Shown here: one piece after another, positions 44,666 through 52,117 of the stretch
Position numbering within the stretch: the first letter of the stretch is position 1
Layout: each line of letters opens with the position of its first letter
Assembly: GCA_964598225.1 (NCBI GenBank)
Contig: CAZRBG010000021.1
Coordinates: 1-64,000 of the forward strand
Reading direction: 5' to 3'
DNA from: SG8-4 sp964598225
GTDB taxonomy: Bacteria > Planctomycetota > Phycisphaerae > Sedimentisphaerales > Anaerobacaceae
DNA: 64,000 nt
Made by a program: the position numbers and the translations under genes
The notes under the pieces: generated by a model
Databases searched by the model: none
What the model was told of the DNA's origin: nothing
Seen by the model: the letters and a program-made list of their open reading frames with translations, nothing else

Positions 44666-45976
44666 ATGAGCGAGCGACACAAAACACAAAGCCTCAGACC
44701 CGTGGAAGTTCTGATCGTACTGGTGATGCTCCTATTTCTGCTGGCCGTTGTGCCGGTTGCATGTCGGAGAGTCAGGTCCACCGATTATCAATCCACCTGC
44801 GCCACAAACCTGTCGAGCCTGGGCAGGGCAATGCTGATCTACGCCAACGATTATGACGACAAATTGCCCCGCTCCGGCGGCAGAGAAAGTGTTTGGAGTT
44901 CACTTATTCCTAATTGGAAGGCGTTCAACCGTTTCGAAGCTTACGGTATGTCATCCAGCGGCAAAGGTGGCGTCGGAAGCATTTCATCCTGCCTCTATCT
45001 CTTAGTCAAATATACAGAAGTAACACCCAAGACATTTATCTGCCCACAGGATAAAGGAACCAGCGAGTTCAAACCAAGCAATGAAGGTGCTGTAAACATA
45101 GATCTTATTGACTTGTGGGACTTTGGCGCAGATCCATTTGACAATTGCAGCTACTCCTACCATATGCCTTTCTGCAAATACGCATTGGAATTATCGAGCG
45201 AGCCGGGGATGGCGGTCGCGGCCGACAAAAATCCGTTCATGCCATCTCTAATGGCAGAACCCAAGAATTTTATGCGTTTCCAACCAGAGGGCAGCAGAGA
45301 AGCAATCAAGGCAGGCAACGCACACCAGCACGACGATGAAGGACAGAACGTATTGTTTCTTGACAGCCACGTGAGTTTCGAGAAGAAATCCTACTGCGGC
45401 GTCAGAGATGATAACATCTACACCTTCTGGGACGGCGGTGACATACGGCGAGGTGCCCTACCCACTCATGCAGGTTCACCACAAGATAGAACAGACTCTT
45501 TTCTCGTACATGATTACCCAAGCGGAAGACCAAGCAGCGATCCCCCAGTAAAAGGCAGAGCCTGTTTTCTTGCCGATACGCCTGTTTGGATAGAAGGCAC
45601 GCTCGAACCGATTTCCGATGTCATCGAAGGACAAACGATGTGTAGGTCTGCCTGTGAAACACCGGGATTGTGGCCGAATCGAGTAGAGAAGGTCCAGGAG
45701 CATACCGGCACATTCGTTTGCCGCGACGTAGTCCTGGAAAATGCAAACAAAATCGGCGTAGTAGGCTCACACTGCTTCATGCTCGCCTCCGGCAAGTGGA
45801 TCGCGGCACAAAACCTGACAAGCCGCATGAGCCTGCGAACCCTAAAGGGCGCCGTCGGAATCAAGAGCGTCACAGTGCGACCAACCGCCTATACCGGCAA
45901 CGTCTACAACCTTAAGATCAAAAACTCCGACACCTACGCCGTAGGCAAAGACGCCATAATCGTCCGCGATTTCTAA
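44666..45976 (+). CDS. Prepilin-like (H-X9-DG type) protein fused to a C-terminal Hint domain
   Basis: A 436-residue protein. Residues 1-37 are a class III prepilin-like helix (SLRPVEVLIVLVMLL, Glu5 kept, but Ser rather than Gly before the cut). Residues 38-290 form the DUF1559-like head: CATNLSSLGRAMLIYANDYDDKLP, and the H-X9-DG-type strand GQNVLFLDSHVSF. Residues 300-436 are a Hint/intein-like module: Cys300 in CFLADTPVW, a His in GSHCFML (about 369), and the closing TGNVYNLKIKNSDTYAVGKD and IIVRDF. The usual final His-Asn is Arg-Asp here and there is no C-extein, so N-terminal cleavage or ester transfer is more likely than splicing. Start 44666 follows GGGAG. Isolated gene. Confidence 0.8.
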   Translation: MSERHKTQSLRPVEVLIVLVMLLFLLAVVPVACRRVRSTDYQSTCATNLSSLGRAMLIYANDYDDKLPRSGGRESVWSSLIPNWKAFNRFEAYGMSSSGKGGVGSISSCLYLLVKYTEVTPKTFICPQDKGTSEFKPSNEGAVNIDLIDLWDFGADPFDNCSYSYHMPFCKYALELSSEPGMAVAADKNPFMPSLMAEPKNFMRFQPEGSREAIKAGNAHQHDDEGQNVLFLDSHVSFEKKSYCGVRDDNIYTFWDGGDIRRGALPTHAGSPQDRTDSFLVHDYPSGRPSSDPPVKGRACFLADTPVWIEGTLEPISDVIEGQTMCRSACETPGLWPNRVEKVQEHTGTFVCRDVVLENANKIGVVGSHCFMLASGKWIAAQNLTSRMSLRTLKGAVGIKSVTVRPTAYTGNVYNLKIKNSDTYAVGKDAIIVRDF

Positions 45977-46093
45977 TAAACTTAAACTGACCGACTCACA
46001 CTGTCATTCCTGCGAAGCCTTCTCTGCGGTCTCGGCGACCTTGGCGGTGAATCTGCTTCTGAAGGCTCCTCAATCGACAGAATGTAAAGGGGG

Positions 46094-46122
46094 TTGACAG
46101 AAAGATTGATAGCTCCTAAAAT
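46094..46122 (+). promoter_or_regulatory. Strong putative sigma70-type promoter for the STAS gene
   Basis: TTGACA (46094-46099), exactly 17 bp, TAAAAT (46117-46122): six of six and five of six consensus positions. Predicted transcription start is about 30 bp before the STAS gene. Confidence 0.65.
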
Positions 46123-46159
46123 CCACCCGCAATTTATGGTTCTATGATGGGGTTTTGGA

Positions 46160-46522
46160 ATGGCGGCGATCAAGCCGAAGATTAAAGTCGACTACATGGG
46201 AAGCGCCACGGTGGTTAGCTTCACGGACGAGAAAATCCTCGAAGAGAAGGACATCAGCGAGCTTCAGGCTTCGATCATGTCGCTTATCGAGTCCGATACC
46301 GGCAAGATAAGGCTGATTCTCGATTTCGGCAACGTCCGATTTTTGTCTTCGGCGGTTCTGGGCATGCTGATAAGGATCAGCAAAAGGGTCCACGAGCGGG
46401 ACGGGTTGCTGAAACTTTGCAACATCAGTCCCAAAATCTACGAAATTTTCAAAATAACGCGACTTACCAAAACCTTCGATATATATAGCGACGTGGAAAG
46501 TGCGGCCGAGGATATGGCATGA
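46160..46522 (+). CDS. STAS-domain anti-sigma factor antagonist
   Basis: A 120-residue SpoIIAA/RsbV-type protein. The phosphorylation loop LDFGNVRFLSSAVLGML (about 53-69) contains the Ser pair whose phosphorylation by the partner kinase controls binding. These proteins release sigma factors or other targets from an RsbW-type kinase. The next gene, 93 bp on, encodes such a kinase, and a palindrome lies between them. No PP2C phosphatase or sigma factor is next to the pair, so the controlled target must be elsewhere. Confidence 0.92.
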   Translation: MAAIKPKIKVDYMGSATVVSFTDEKILEEKDISELQASIMSLIESDTGKIRLILDFGNVRFLSSAVLGMLIRISKRVHERDGLLKLCNISPKIYEIFKITRLTKTFDIYSDVESAAEDMA

Positions 46523-46537
46523 GCCGCACGGCATATT

Positions 46538-46598
46538 ACGTTCTGCGTTCTGCGTTTTGCGGAGCTCGCGGCACGCCGAACGCAGAACGAAGAACGCT
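46538..46598. repeat. GCGTTCTGC palindromic repeat between the STAS and kinase genes
   Basis: ACGTTCTGCGTTCTGCG (from 46538) faces the near-complement CGCCGAACGCAGAACGAAGAACGCT (46575-46598). It belongs to the same family as 13757-13833. Confidence 0.65.
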
Positions 46599-46615
46599 GT
46601 TTACTATGAGGATCC

Positions 46616-47053
46616 ATGGTGTCAGAAGCACCAGCCAACTGCTCGATAGTTGTTGAAAGCAAGTCATCCGCTGTTGTTGGCGTGTGCAATCAGATTCTTT
46701 CCAAGCTCAAGGAGCACAATTTCGACAAGGACGACATTTTCGCCGTTCATCTGACCTTCGAGGAAGCCTTTTTGAACGCAGTCAAGCACGGCAACAAGAT
46801 GGATCCGACCAAGAAAGTTAAAATCGACTACACCGTCGACGACAAAAAGGTGGAGATTTCTATAACGGATGAAGGAGCCGGATTCGAGCCCGGCTCAGTG
46901 GCCGATCCGCGATTCGGGCCCGGGCTCTACCAGCCCGGAGGCAGAGGATTGCTCCTGATGAACTCGTACATGGACACTGTCAAATATAACGAGCAGGGCA
47001 ATCGCGTGTACATGGTCAGGTACAAGGAAAAACCGGATCTTACGACGAGCTGA
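46616..47053 (+). CDS. RsbW/SpoIIAB-type anti-sigma factor, serine kinase
   Basis: A 145-residue HATPase_c2 protein. N-box FEEAFLNAVKHGNK (about 51-64, with catalytic Glu and Asn), G1 box ITDEGAGFEPG (about 84-94) and G2 box PGGRGLLLM. Such kinases bind either a sigma factor or the STAS antagonist and phosphorylate the latter. GAGG precedes the ATG by six bases. Its partner is the upstream STAS gene. What the switch controls is not visible locally. Confidence 0.92.
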   Translation: MVSEAPANCSIVVESKSSAVVGVCNQILSKLKEHNFDKDDIFAVHLTFEEAFLNAVKHGNKMDPTKKVKIDYTVDDKKVEISITDEGAGFEPGSVADPRFGPGLYQPGGRGLLLMNSYMDTVKYNEQGNRVYMVRYKEKPDLTTS

Positions 47054-47140
47054 GGAGTTGGACTCATATAATATGTCAAAGAAGCCGTTGCCTGTCAGAA
47101 CGCCTGCAGGCCCGGCGGGAGATAAGAGGAATGTCTGCGT

Positions 47141-47815
47141 ATGATTAAGGAAATAGCTGTATCTTTTGTTTTCATGCTTGTTCTATGCGGTTGCGCGTCC
47201 TCATCGGGCCCGCAGGTCGTTGGAAATCCCGTTTCCGGCGAACCCTGGAATATTACCCCGAAGTCCGCAGAGCAGAAGCCGGAATCGGCATCTGTCGAGC
47301 CGGCGCCCGGGCCGAAGCCGGTTCGCAGCGAAGTTCCGGCGGACTGGCTGCCGCCGTCTGGAATCGAAAAACAATGGAACGCGATAGTGCTGCACCACTC
47401 GGCGACAGAGAACGGCAACGCCGCTATTTTCGACAGGACGCACCGTGAAGAGAACCACTGGGACGGCGTAGGATATGACTTTGTCATTGGCAACGGCACA
47501 AACAGCGGCGACGGGCAGGTGGAAGTAACATTTCGCTGGAAGCAGCAAGTCGCCGGCGCCCATTGCGGCGGAACTCCGGATAATTGGGCAAACGAGAAAG
47601 CCGTCGGGATTTGCCTTGTCGGCAATTTCAACAGGACCATACCCACAGATAGACAGATGCGGTCGCTGGTTAAACTGGTCCGTTTTCTACAGAAAAGATA
47701 CGGAATCCCCACCTCGCAGGTTTACGGCCACTGCAGCACTCCGGGAGCGAGAATCACCGAGTGCCCCGGCAGAAATTTTCCGCTTCAAGGGTTTAAGAAA
47801 ATGCTCGAATCCTGA
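47141..47815 (+). CDS. N-acetylmuramoyl-L-alanine amidase (Amidase_2), lipoprotein
   Basis: A 224-residue predicted lipoprotein: signal peptide to VLCGC (lipid Cys about 19), a Pro/Ser/Glu-rich linker to about 70, then an Amidase_2 domain. Zinc ligands are visible in VLHHSATENG (first His), YGHCSTPGAR (second His) and ITECPGRNFP (Cys in place of the frequent third ligand Asp or Cys). It would cleave the amide between muramic acid and the stem peptide, showing that peptidoglycan is expected here. A 23-codon open frame (47073-47144) overlaps its ATG. It follows the RsbW-type gene by 87 bp. Confidence 0.9.
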   Translation: MIKEIAVSFVFMLVLCGCASSSGPQVVGNPVSGEPWNITPKSAEQKPESASVEPAPGPKPVRSEVPADWLPPSGIEKQWNAIVLHHSATENGNAAIFDRTHREENHWDGVGYDFVIGNGTNSGDGQVEVTFRWKQQVAGAHCGGTPDNWANEKAVGICLVGNFNRTIPTDRQMRSLVKLVRFLQKRYGIPTSQVYGHCSTPGARITECPGRNFPLQGFKKMLES

Positions 47816-48003
47816 GCCGGATATTGCCGTCAATGTCCCCGGAGACGAGTCTGTTGCGTCCGATAAACACACTCTCAGATACTGAAAACGGACTTTATAT
47901 CCAAAATTATCGCAAAATATTCACAGCTTGAAAAGTTGCCCGGCGATTATACCGAAGTTTCCAGCTAAAGCATTATGACAAGAGCAAACTGGGAACCGAT
48001 CGA

Positions 48004-48474
48004 ATGAATATATACGAATCACTATCATCGCCGGAATTGATTCTGAACGAGCAAATAGCACGGCAGGTCTTCGAGATACTCCCTGAAGCGGGACCGCTGA
48101 TGCTGATCGTTGACCGCCAGGGCAATACCTGGCCCAGCAACTCGCATGATTTCGCCGAGCTGAATATCGACGAAACAATGCTCAGAGAGATATGTGCTCA
48201 GATTGACGACGGCGCCGAGCCGGTAATGACGCATATCGACGATTGCAGCATAGTGGCGACTCAATTAACCACCGAGAGGAACAACTGTGGATATGTAATC
48301 CTGGCCCTGCCGAAATACACCCCCGAATCAACACTGGCCAATATCGACCTTATCGAAATGCTGCTCAATCAACTGAGCCTTATCGCCAGGCTGATCGAGA
48401 AAAGCAATCAGTTGTATGAGGTTCACATGAGACATTATTACGCCCCCGCTGAGAGCGAGATAATGGCGAATTGA
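48004..48474 (+). CDS. Conserved hypothetical protein, possible sensor domain
   Basis: A 156-residue cytoplasmic protein that I do not recognise. The pattern LMLIVDRQGNTWPSN, then MTHIDDCSIVATQLTTERNNCGYVILALP, resembles a PAS- or GAF-like alpha/beta sensor core, followed by a long C-terminal helix (TLANIDLIEMLLNQLSLIARLIEKSNQLYE) suited to dimerisation. No output domain is attached. It lies between the amidase gene and the promoter of the GH10-like operon. The sensor idea is a fold-level guess. Confidence 0.6.
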   Translation: MNIYESLSSPELILNEQIARQVFEILPEAGPLMLIVDRQGNTWPSNSHDFAELNIDETMLREICAQIDDGAEPVMTHIDDCSIVATQLTTERNNCGYVILALPKYTPESTLANIDLIEMLLNQLSLIARLIEKSNQLYEVHMRHYYAPAESEIMAN

Positions 48475-48550
48475 ATCTTCTTTCGAACAGGTACAGGTTC
48501 ACAACACGTCTTCACATCTGAAAAAATAGGGCAAGTGTGCAAAGATTGAA

Positions 48551-48579
48551 TTGCCTTTCGGCAACGCTGCCGCTATAAT
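48551..48579 (+). promoter_or_regulatory. Putative promoter of the GH10-like / ComEA-like operon
   Basis: TTGCCT (48551-48556), 17 bp, TATAAT (48574-48579). The leader of about 110 nt contains the perfect small palindrome CCAGGGCCTGG near 48653; no known riboswitch was recognised. Confidence 0.6.
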
Positions 48580-48696
48580 TGCCGAGAAGTGGCTTGGTAT
48601 AGCGAATGAGAGCTGTAATTTCCACCCTATGGGGCGGGACGTAGATGCTCGGCACCAGGGCCTGGAGCAGTAAACAGGAATAAACGAAAGGCCAAA

Positions 48697-50175
48697 GTGA
48701 AATTCCGGGTCTTTAAGAACGGCAAAGTGGTCAAGAAATTCACCCTATGCGGCGCCTATCTCTTCGGCGGGGACGGCATAGGTATCCGCAAAGCACAGGT
48801 TACTTTCAAAGACGGCTTGATTCACTGTACCAGACCAAATCTGGATACGGCGGGATTGGCCCTGCTCTGGCCCGTCGAGGGCTTCGGGCGGGTCCTACTG
48901 CCGACAACTTGCCTGCCGGAGAAAGAAACACCGTATAACCTGAACGTGGAGATAGCACGCGCAAAGTTCATGCAGATAGTGAATAAGCGTGAGGAGTGGT
49001 CTTTCTTCAACAGCATCGAGGGCCTGACGGATCTGCTCAAAGAAGCTCAGGATTTATTCATCAAAGCAATTCAGAATATCGCGGATTCTTCCAAAGCCTC
49101 GAAACTCGCGGATGAATCGCTAAAAAAGGGCATAATCGTCTCCGAGAAACTGGCGATAAAACAGGCCGAATCGCAGGTCAAGGCAAAAGCGGGCGGCCCG
49201 GTCAGCTCACAAATCTACTTAGGCTGCAGCGTTAGTCCGGCACGGATCGACGATCCGGTCTACATCGAGCATCTGCTCAAGTCGTTTGGCTCGGTAACAA
49301 TCCCTCTTAACTGGGGTCGAATCGAAAAGAGCAAGGGAGAATTCGATTTTTCGACGATTGACGCCTGTATCGAAGCACTCGGCAAGAAAAAGCTGGTGTT
49401 ATGTGCGGGACCCCTTTTGCGTTTTTCAAAGGAGTTTCTGCCCGATTGGCTGATCGACAGCGGTGCCGGTTTCGAGAAAATCAGGGATACGGCGTATCGC
49501 TTCATAACCAAGATAGTTGCACGTTACAGCCGCAATATTCGCATGTGGCATTCCATAAGCGGCCTGAACATACACAACCATTTCGGATTCGGCTTCGAGC
49601 AGATTCTGGAAATGACGCGTGCGGCCAACATGGCGGTCAAGCAGGCCAGTAATAAGGCGGTGAAGATTATAGAGGTCAGCAATCCGTGGGGCGAATACTA
49701 TGCGAGCACGCCTAACAGTATTCCGCCGCTGGTTTACATGGATATGGTCGTCCAAAGCGGCGTACCTTTCGACGGTTTCGGTCTTCAAATGAGGTTCGGC
49801 AGGAACCAGTCTGGAATGCACGTAAGAGATATGATGCAGATTTCGGCGATCCTCGATTATTTGGGGCCTATATCAAAGCCATTGCATCTGACGAATGTAG
49901 CCGTACCCGACAGAAACGGCGAAGGTCCGCAGAACGGTAAAGTGGCCGGTATATGGCACAAACCGTGGGATGAAGCACAACAGGGCCGATGGATCAAACA
50001 ATTCTGTATAATAGCGATCAGCAAGCCGTTTGTCCACTCGATAACCTATTCGAATCTTGTTGATTCCGACGGCAGCGCAATAGCCGGCAGCGGCCTGCTT
50101 TCCGACAAGCTCGAGCCAAAGGAGTCGTTCAAAGAGTTTCAGAAATTACACGATAGTATTTTTCGCCGGCCCTGA
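48697..50175 (+). CDS. GH10-like protein lacking both catalytic glutamates
   Basis: A 492-residue protein with an unfamiliar N-terminal region (1-165, with a helical hairpin) and a C-terminal TIM barrel resembling GH10 xylanases: GSVTIPLNWGRIEKSKGEFDFSTIDA-type start, KKLVLCAGPLLRF, then MWHSISGLN and VPFDGFGLQMRF. In GH10 the acid/base Glu lies in WDxxNE; here that position reads WHSISG. The nucleophile Glu lies in xTELD; here it reads LTNVAV. Both are gone, so hydrolysis is unlikely and sugar binding or scaffolding more so. There is no signal peptide. GTG start behind AAAGG. First gene of an operon with ComEA-like, unknown and lipoprotein genes. Confidence 0.75.
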   Translation: MKFRVFKNGKVVKKFTLCGAYLFGGDGIGIRKAQVTFKDGLIHCTRPNLDTAGLALLWPVEGFGRVLLPTTCLPEKETPYNLNVEIARAKFMQIVNKREEWSFFNSIEGLTDLLKEAQDLFIKAIQNIADSSKASKLADESLKKGIIVSEKLAIKQAESQVKAKAGGPVSSQIYLGCSVSPARIDDPVYIEHLLKSFGSVTIPLNWGRIEKSKGEFDFSTIDACIEALGKKKLVLCAGPLLRFSKEFLPDWLIDSGAGFEKIRDTAYRFITKIVARYSRNIRMWHSISGLNIHNHFGFGFEQILEMTRAANMAVKQASNKAVKIIEVSNPWGEYYASTPNSIPPLVYMDMVVQSGVPFDGFGLQMRFGRNQSGMHVRDMMQISAILDYLGPISKPLHLTNVAVPDRNGEGPQNGKVAGIWHKPWDEAQQGRWIKQFCIIAISKPFVHSITYSNLVDSDGSAIAGSGLLSDKLEPKESFKEFQKLHDSIFRRP

Positions 50176-50225
50176 TTCGATCACGTGACCGGCGTTCGAA
50201 TTATCCAACCGGCGGGCGATACGTA

Positions 50226-50606
50226 ATGGACCATACGAGACAAAACAGTATTCAATCTTTCGCGTTTGTGCTCAGCGTGTTTGTCGCACTGGGCCTTTGC
50301 TTCGATTTCGTTCCGCGTCCTTCGGCGGCTGTTTCATCATCAAACAGCCAAGGCATCGAACTTGGGAGCCGCATTAATCCGAATATAGCTTCGGCTGAGA
50401 GTCTGGCCAGGTTGCCGGGAATTGGACCGAAGAGAGCCGGGGCAATCGTAGCATATCGAGACAACTGCAATCGAATGCCAGCCTTCACAGAAAGCAGGGA
50501 TTTACAGAACGTCAAGGGAATAGGCCCAAAAACAGTTAAAAACATAGAGGTATGGATGGATTTTAATAGCATGAGCGGCAACGTATACGGCGGTAAGCGG
50601 AATTAA
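50226..50606 (+). CDS. ComEA-like helix-hairpin-helix protein
   Basis: A 126-residue protein. One membrane helix or signal segment (about 11-33) is followed by a tandem helix-hairpin-helix DNA-binding domain: INPNIASAESLARLPGIGPKRAGAIVAYR (about 51-79), then FTESRDLQNVKGIGPKTVKNIEVWM. ComEA proteins bind incoming DNA in the periplasm during natural transformation; single-domain HhH proteins like this can also have other roles. It lies 50 bp after the GH10-like gene and one base before the next gene. No other competence genes are in the window. Confidence 0.88.
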   Translation: MDHTRQNSIQSFAFVLSVFVALGLCFDFVPRPSAAVSSSNSQGIELGSRINPNIASAESLARLPGIGPKRAGAIVAYRDNCNRMPAFTESRDLQNVKGIGPKTVKNIEVWMDFNSMSGNVYGGKRN

Positions 50607-50607
50607 C

Positions 50608-51105
50608 ATGGGTGACTGGGAAATAAACAAACCGCTCGGCCATTGTTATGGCAAGGGCAGAAAAATCGAGCACGGGGAGGAATATTTCGGCGCGCTGGTA
50701 GAAACCCAAGAGGGACTGCAGCGAAGGGACTTCTGCGCCGAATACTGGGAGAGCGAGAATCCGCAGGTGTTCTGCTACTGGAAAACAAGATTGCCGGAGC
50801 CGGGTCAGAAAAAACAATTATTCGTCGACGATCAAATGTTGATGACCTTTTTCGAGCGTCTGGCAAACGAAACCGATCAGGAAAAGGTGAACTTCCGCTT
50901 CGTTCTGACTCTGATATTGATGAGAAAAAAGCTGCTGAAATACGACGAGAGCAAAACCGAAGACGGCAAAGAAATCTGGCGACTTAGAATACCGGGCGAC
51001 AAATCCGCTGAAAATACCGCGGAAGTTGTGAATCCGCATCTCGACGAGGACCAAATCGAGCAGTTATCCTCGCAGATAGGCGAGATTCTACATACGGATT
51101 TATGA
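50608..51105 (+). CDS. Conserved hypothetical protein
   Basis: A 165-residue cytoplasmic protein that I do not recognise. The N-terminus has two Cys-containing segments (GHCYGKGRKIEHGEEYF and RRDFCAEYW...FCYWKTRLP) of the kind that may form a small zinc or beta domain. The C-terminal half is helical (LMTFFERLANETDQEKVNFRFVLTLILMRKKLL) and then acidic. The stop overlaps the ATG at 51102, and the gene is one base from the ComEA-like gene, so it belongs to that operon. Function unknown. Confidence 0.65.
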   Translation: MGDWEINKPLGHCYGKGRKIEHGEEYFGALVETQEGLQRRDFCAEYWESENPQVFCYWKTRLPEPGQKKQLFVDDQMLMTFFERLANETDQEKVNFRFVLTLILMRKKLLKYDESKTEDGKEIWRLRIPGDKSAENTAEVVNPHLDEDQIEQLSSQIGEILHTDL

Positions 51106-51152
51106 AGCCTCGACAGAATAAGCTTGGGAACCAAAGAAGGAGCTTGGAAAAC

Positions 51153-52007
51153 ATGCCGGCGAAACTCGTCATACCCGTTGTTGCGGCAATGATTATTATC
51201 ATTGGCTGCACACCTCAGATTCAAAAACCAACGGAAGTTTGCCCCGGCAAGGCGTCGGTTGTGGAGGCTCTGGCCGCGTTACAGGTGCAATCACAAAACG
51301 CTGTGCCTTTGAAAGCCCACGGAAAGAGCATTCTCGAGTTTTACGAGAAAGGAAAGGACAAGCCGAGCAAGGAAAGCCTCGACGTCAAGCTCAGAGTCAA
51401 TCCTCCCGCCGAAATCTATCTACAAGGCGACAAGAGCCTCATGGCAAAAGCGTTTATGCTCGGCTCGAACGAAGATATTTTCTGGCTGTCGATACGGCCG
51501 AAGGAAATCAGCGTTCACATCTGGGGCAGGTGGTCCGAGCAGGATTCGGCAGGTGGTCTTGTGATAAATCCCAGGAACCTGCTCGATGCTCTCGGCATCG
51601 GGCAAATAGATACAGACGCAGACTGGTCTCTGTCGAACGAAGGCGCCTACGATATACTCACAAAGAAAGAGCGTGGCGTAACGACCAAGAAAATCCATAT
51701 CTTTTGCTGTGATTATCGCCCCAGAACAATCGAAGTATTCGATTCCCAGGGCCGGCCAACCGCTACTGCCGAATTGGACAGGTACGAACAGGTATCGGAC
51801 GACTTTTTCGTCCCATCTCTGATAAGAGTCACAACATTACCCAGAGATGAAACTGAAAAACCGTTTACGGTTACCGTCAATCTTACCTCAATACAGTCAA
51901 GCAAAGAGTGGCCGCCACTACTATTCGAGCATCGTGATTCTCTGATGAGAGGCATCAAGAACGTGTACAGAATGGTAAACGGCAAACTGATAGAGCAGCT
52001 CCAATAG
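51153..52007 (+). CDS. Predicted outer-membrane lipoprotein, LolA/DUF4292-like fold
   Basis: A 284-residue lipoprotein from the chosen start: signal peptide ending IIIIGC (lipid Cys about 19), then a domain with alternating strands: SQNAVPLKAHGKSILEFY, AEIYLQGDKSLMAKAFMLGSNEDIFWLS, and a late FFVPSLIRVTTLP. The overall pattern resembles the LolB/DUF4292 half-barrel that binds lipids, but this is a low-level similarity. ATG 51153 follows AAGGAG at a ten-base distance; ATG 51102, overlapping the preceding stop, is an alternative adding 17 basic residues. Last gene of the operon. Confidence 0.7.
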   Translation: MPAKLVIPVVAAMIIIIGCTPQIQKPTEVCPGKASVVEALAALQVQSQNAVPLKAHGKSILEFYEKGKDKPSKESLDVKLRVNPPAEIYLQGDKSLMAKAFMLGSNEDIFWLSIRPKEISVHIWGRWSEQDSAGGLVINPRNLLDALGIGQIDTDADWSLSNEGAYDILTKKERGVTTKKIHIFCCDYRPRTIEVFDSQGRPTATAELDRYEQVSDDFFVPSLIRVTTLPRDETEKPFTVTVNLTSIQSSKEWPPLLFEHRDSLMRGIKNVYRMVNGKLIEQLQ

Positions 52008-52022
52008 ACGGCAATGAGTCGT

Positions 52023-52092
52023 TGTCATTCCTGCAAAGGCAGGAATGCAGAAGCTTATGAACAAATGGATTCCTGCCTTCGCAGGAATGACA
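52023..52092. repeat. TGTCATTCC palindromic repeat copy
   Basis: Arms at 52023-52046 and 52069-52092 are almost perfect complements around the core CCTGC-AAGGCAGG. Same family as the sequences at 38662-38685, 44415-44482, 46003-46018 and 53537-53551. It lies between the lipoprotein gene and waaA, which converge. Confidence 0.8.
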
Positions 52093-52117
52093 AAGCGAGT
52101 CGGTCAGTTTGATTACA

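Noticed and set aside
47073..47144. 23-codon open frame overlapping the amidase start (ATGA)
   Set aside because: Its ribosome-binding site is poorly spaced and the peptide has no recognisable feature; it could be a leader peptide but cannot be supported.
48590..48690. Possible riboswitch in the leader of the GH10-like gene
   Set aside because: The sequence was compared by eye with cyclic-di-GMP (GEMM) elements; the conserved core is not present. Only a small palindrome is evident.
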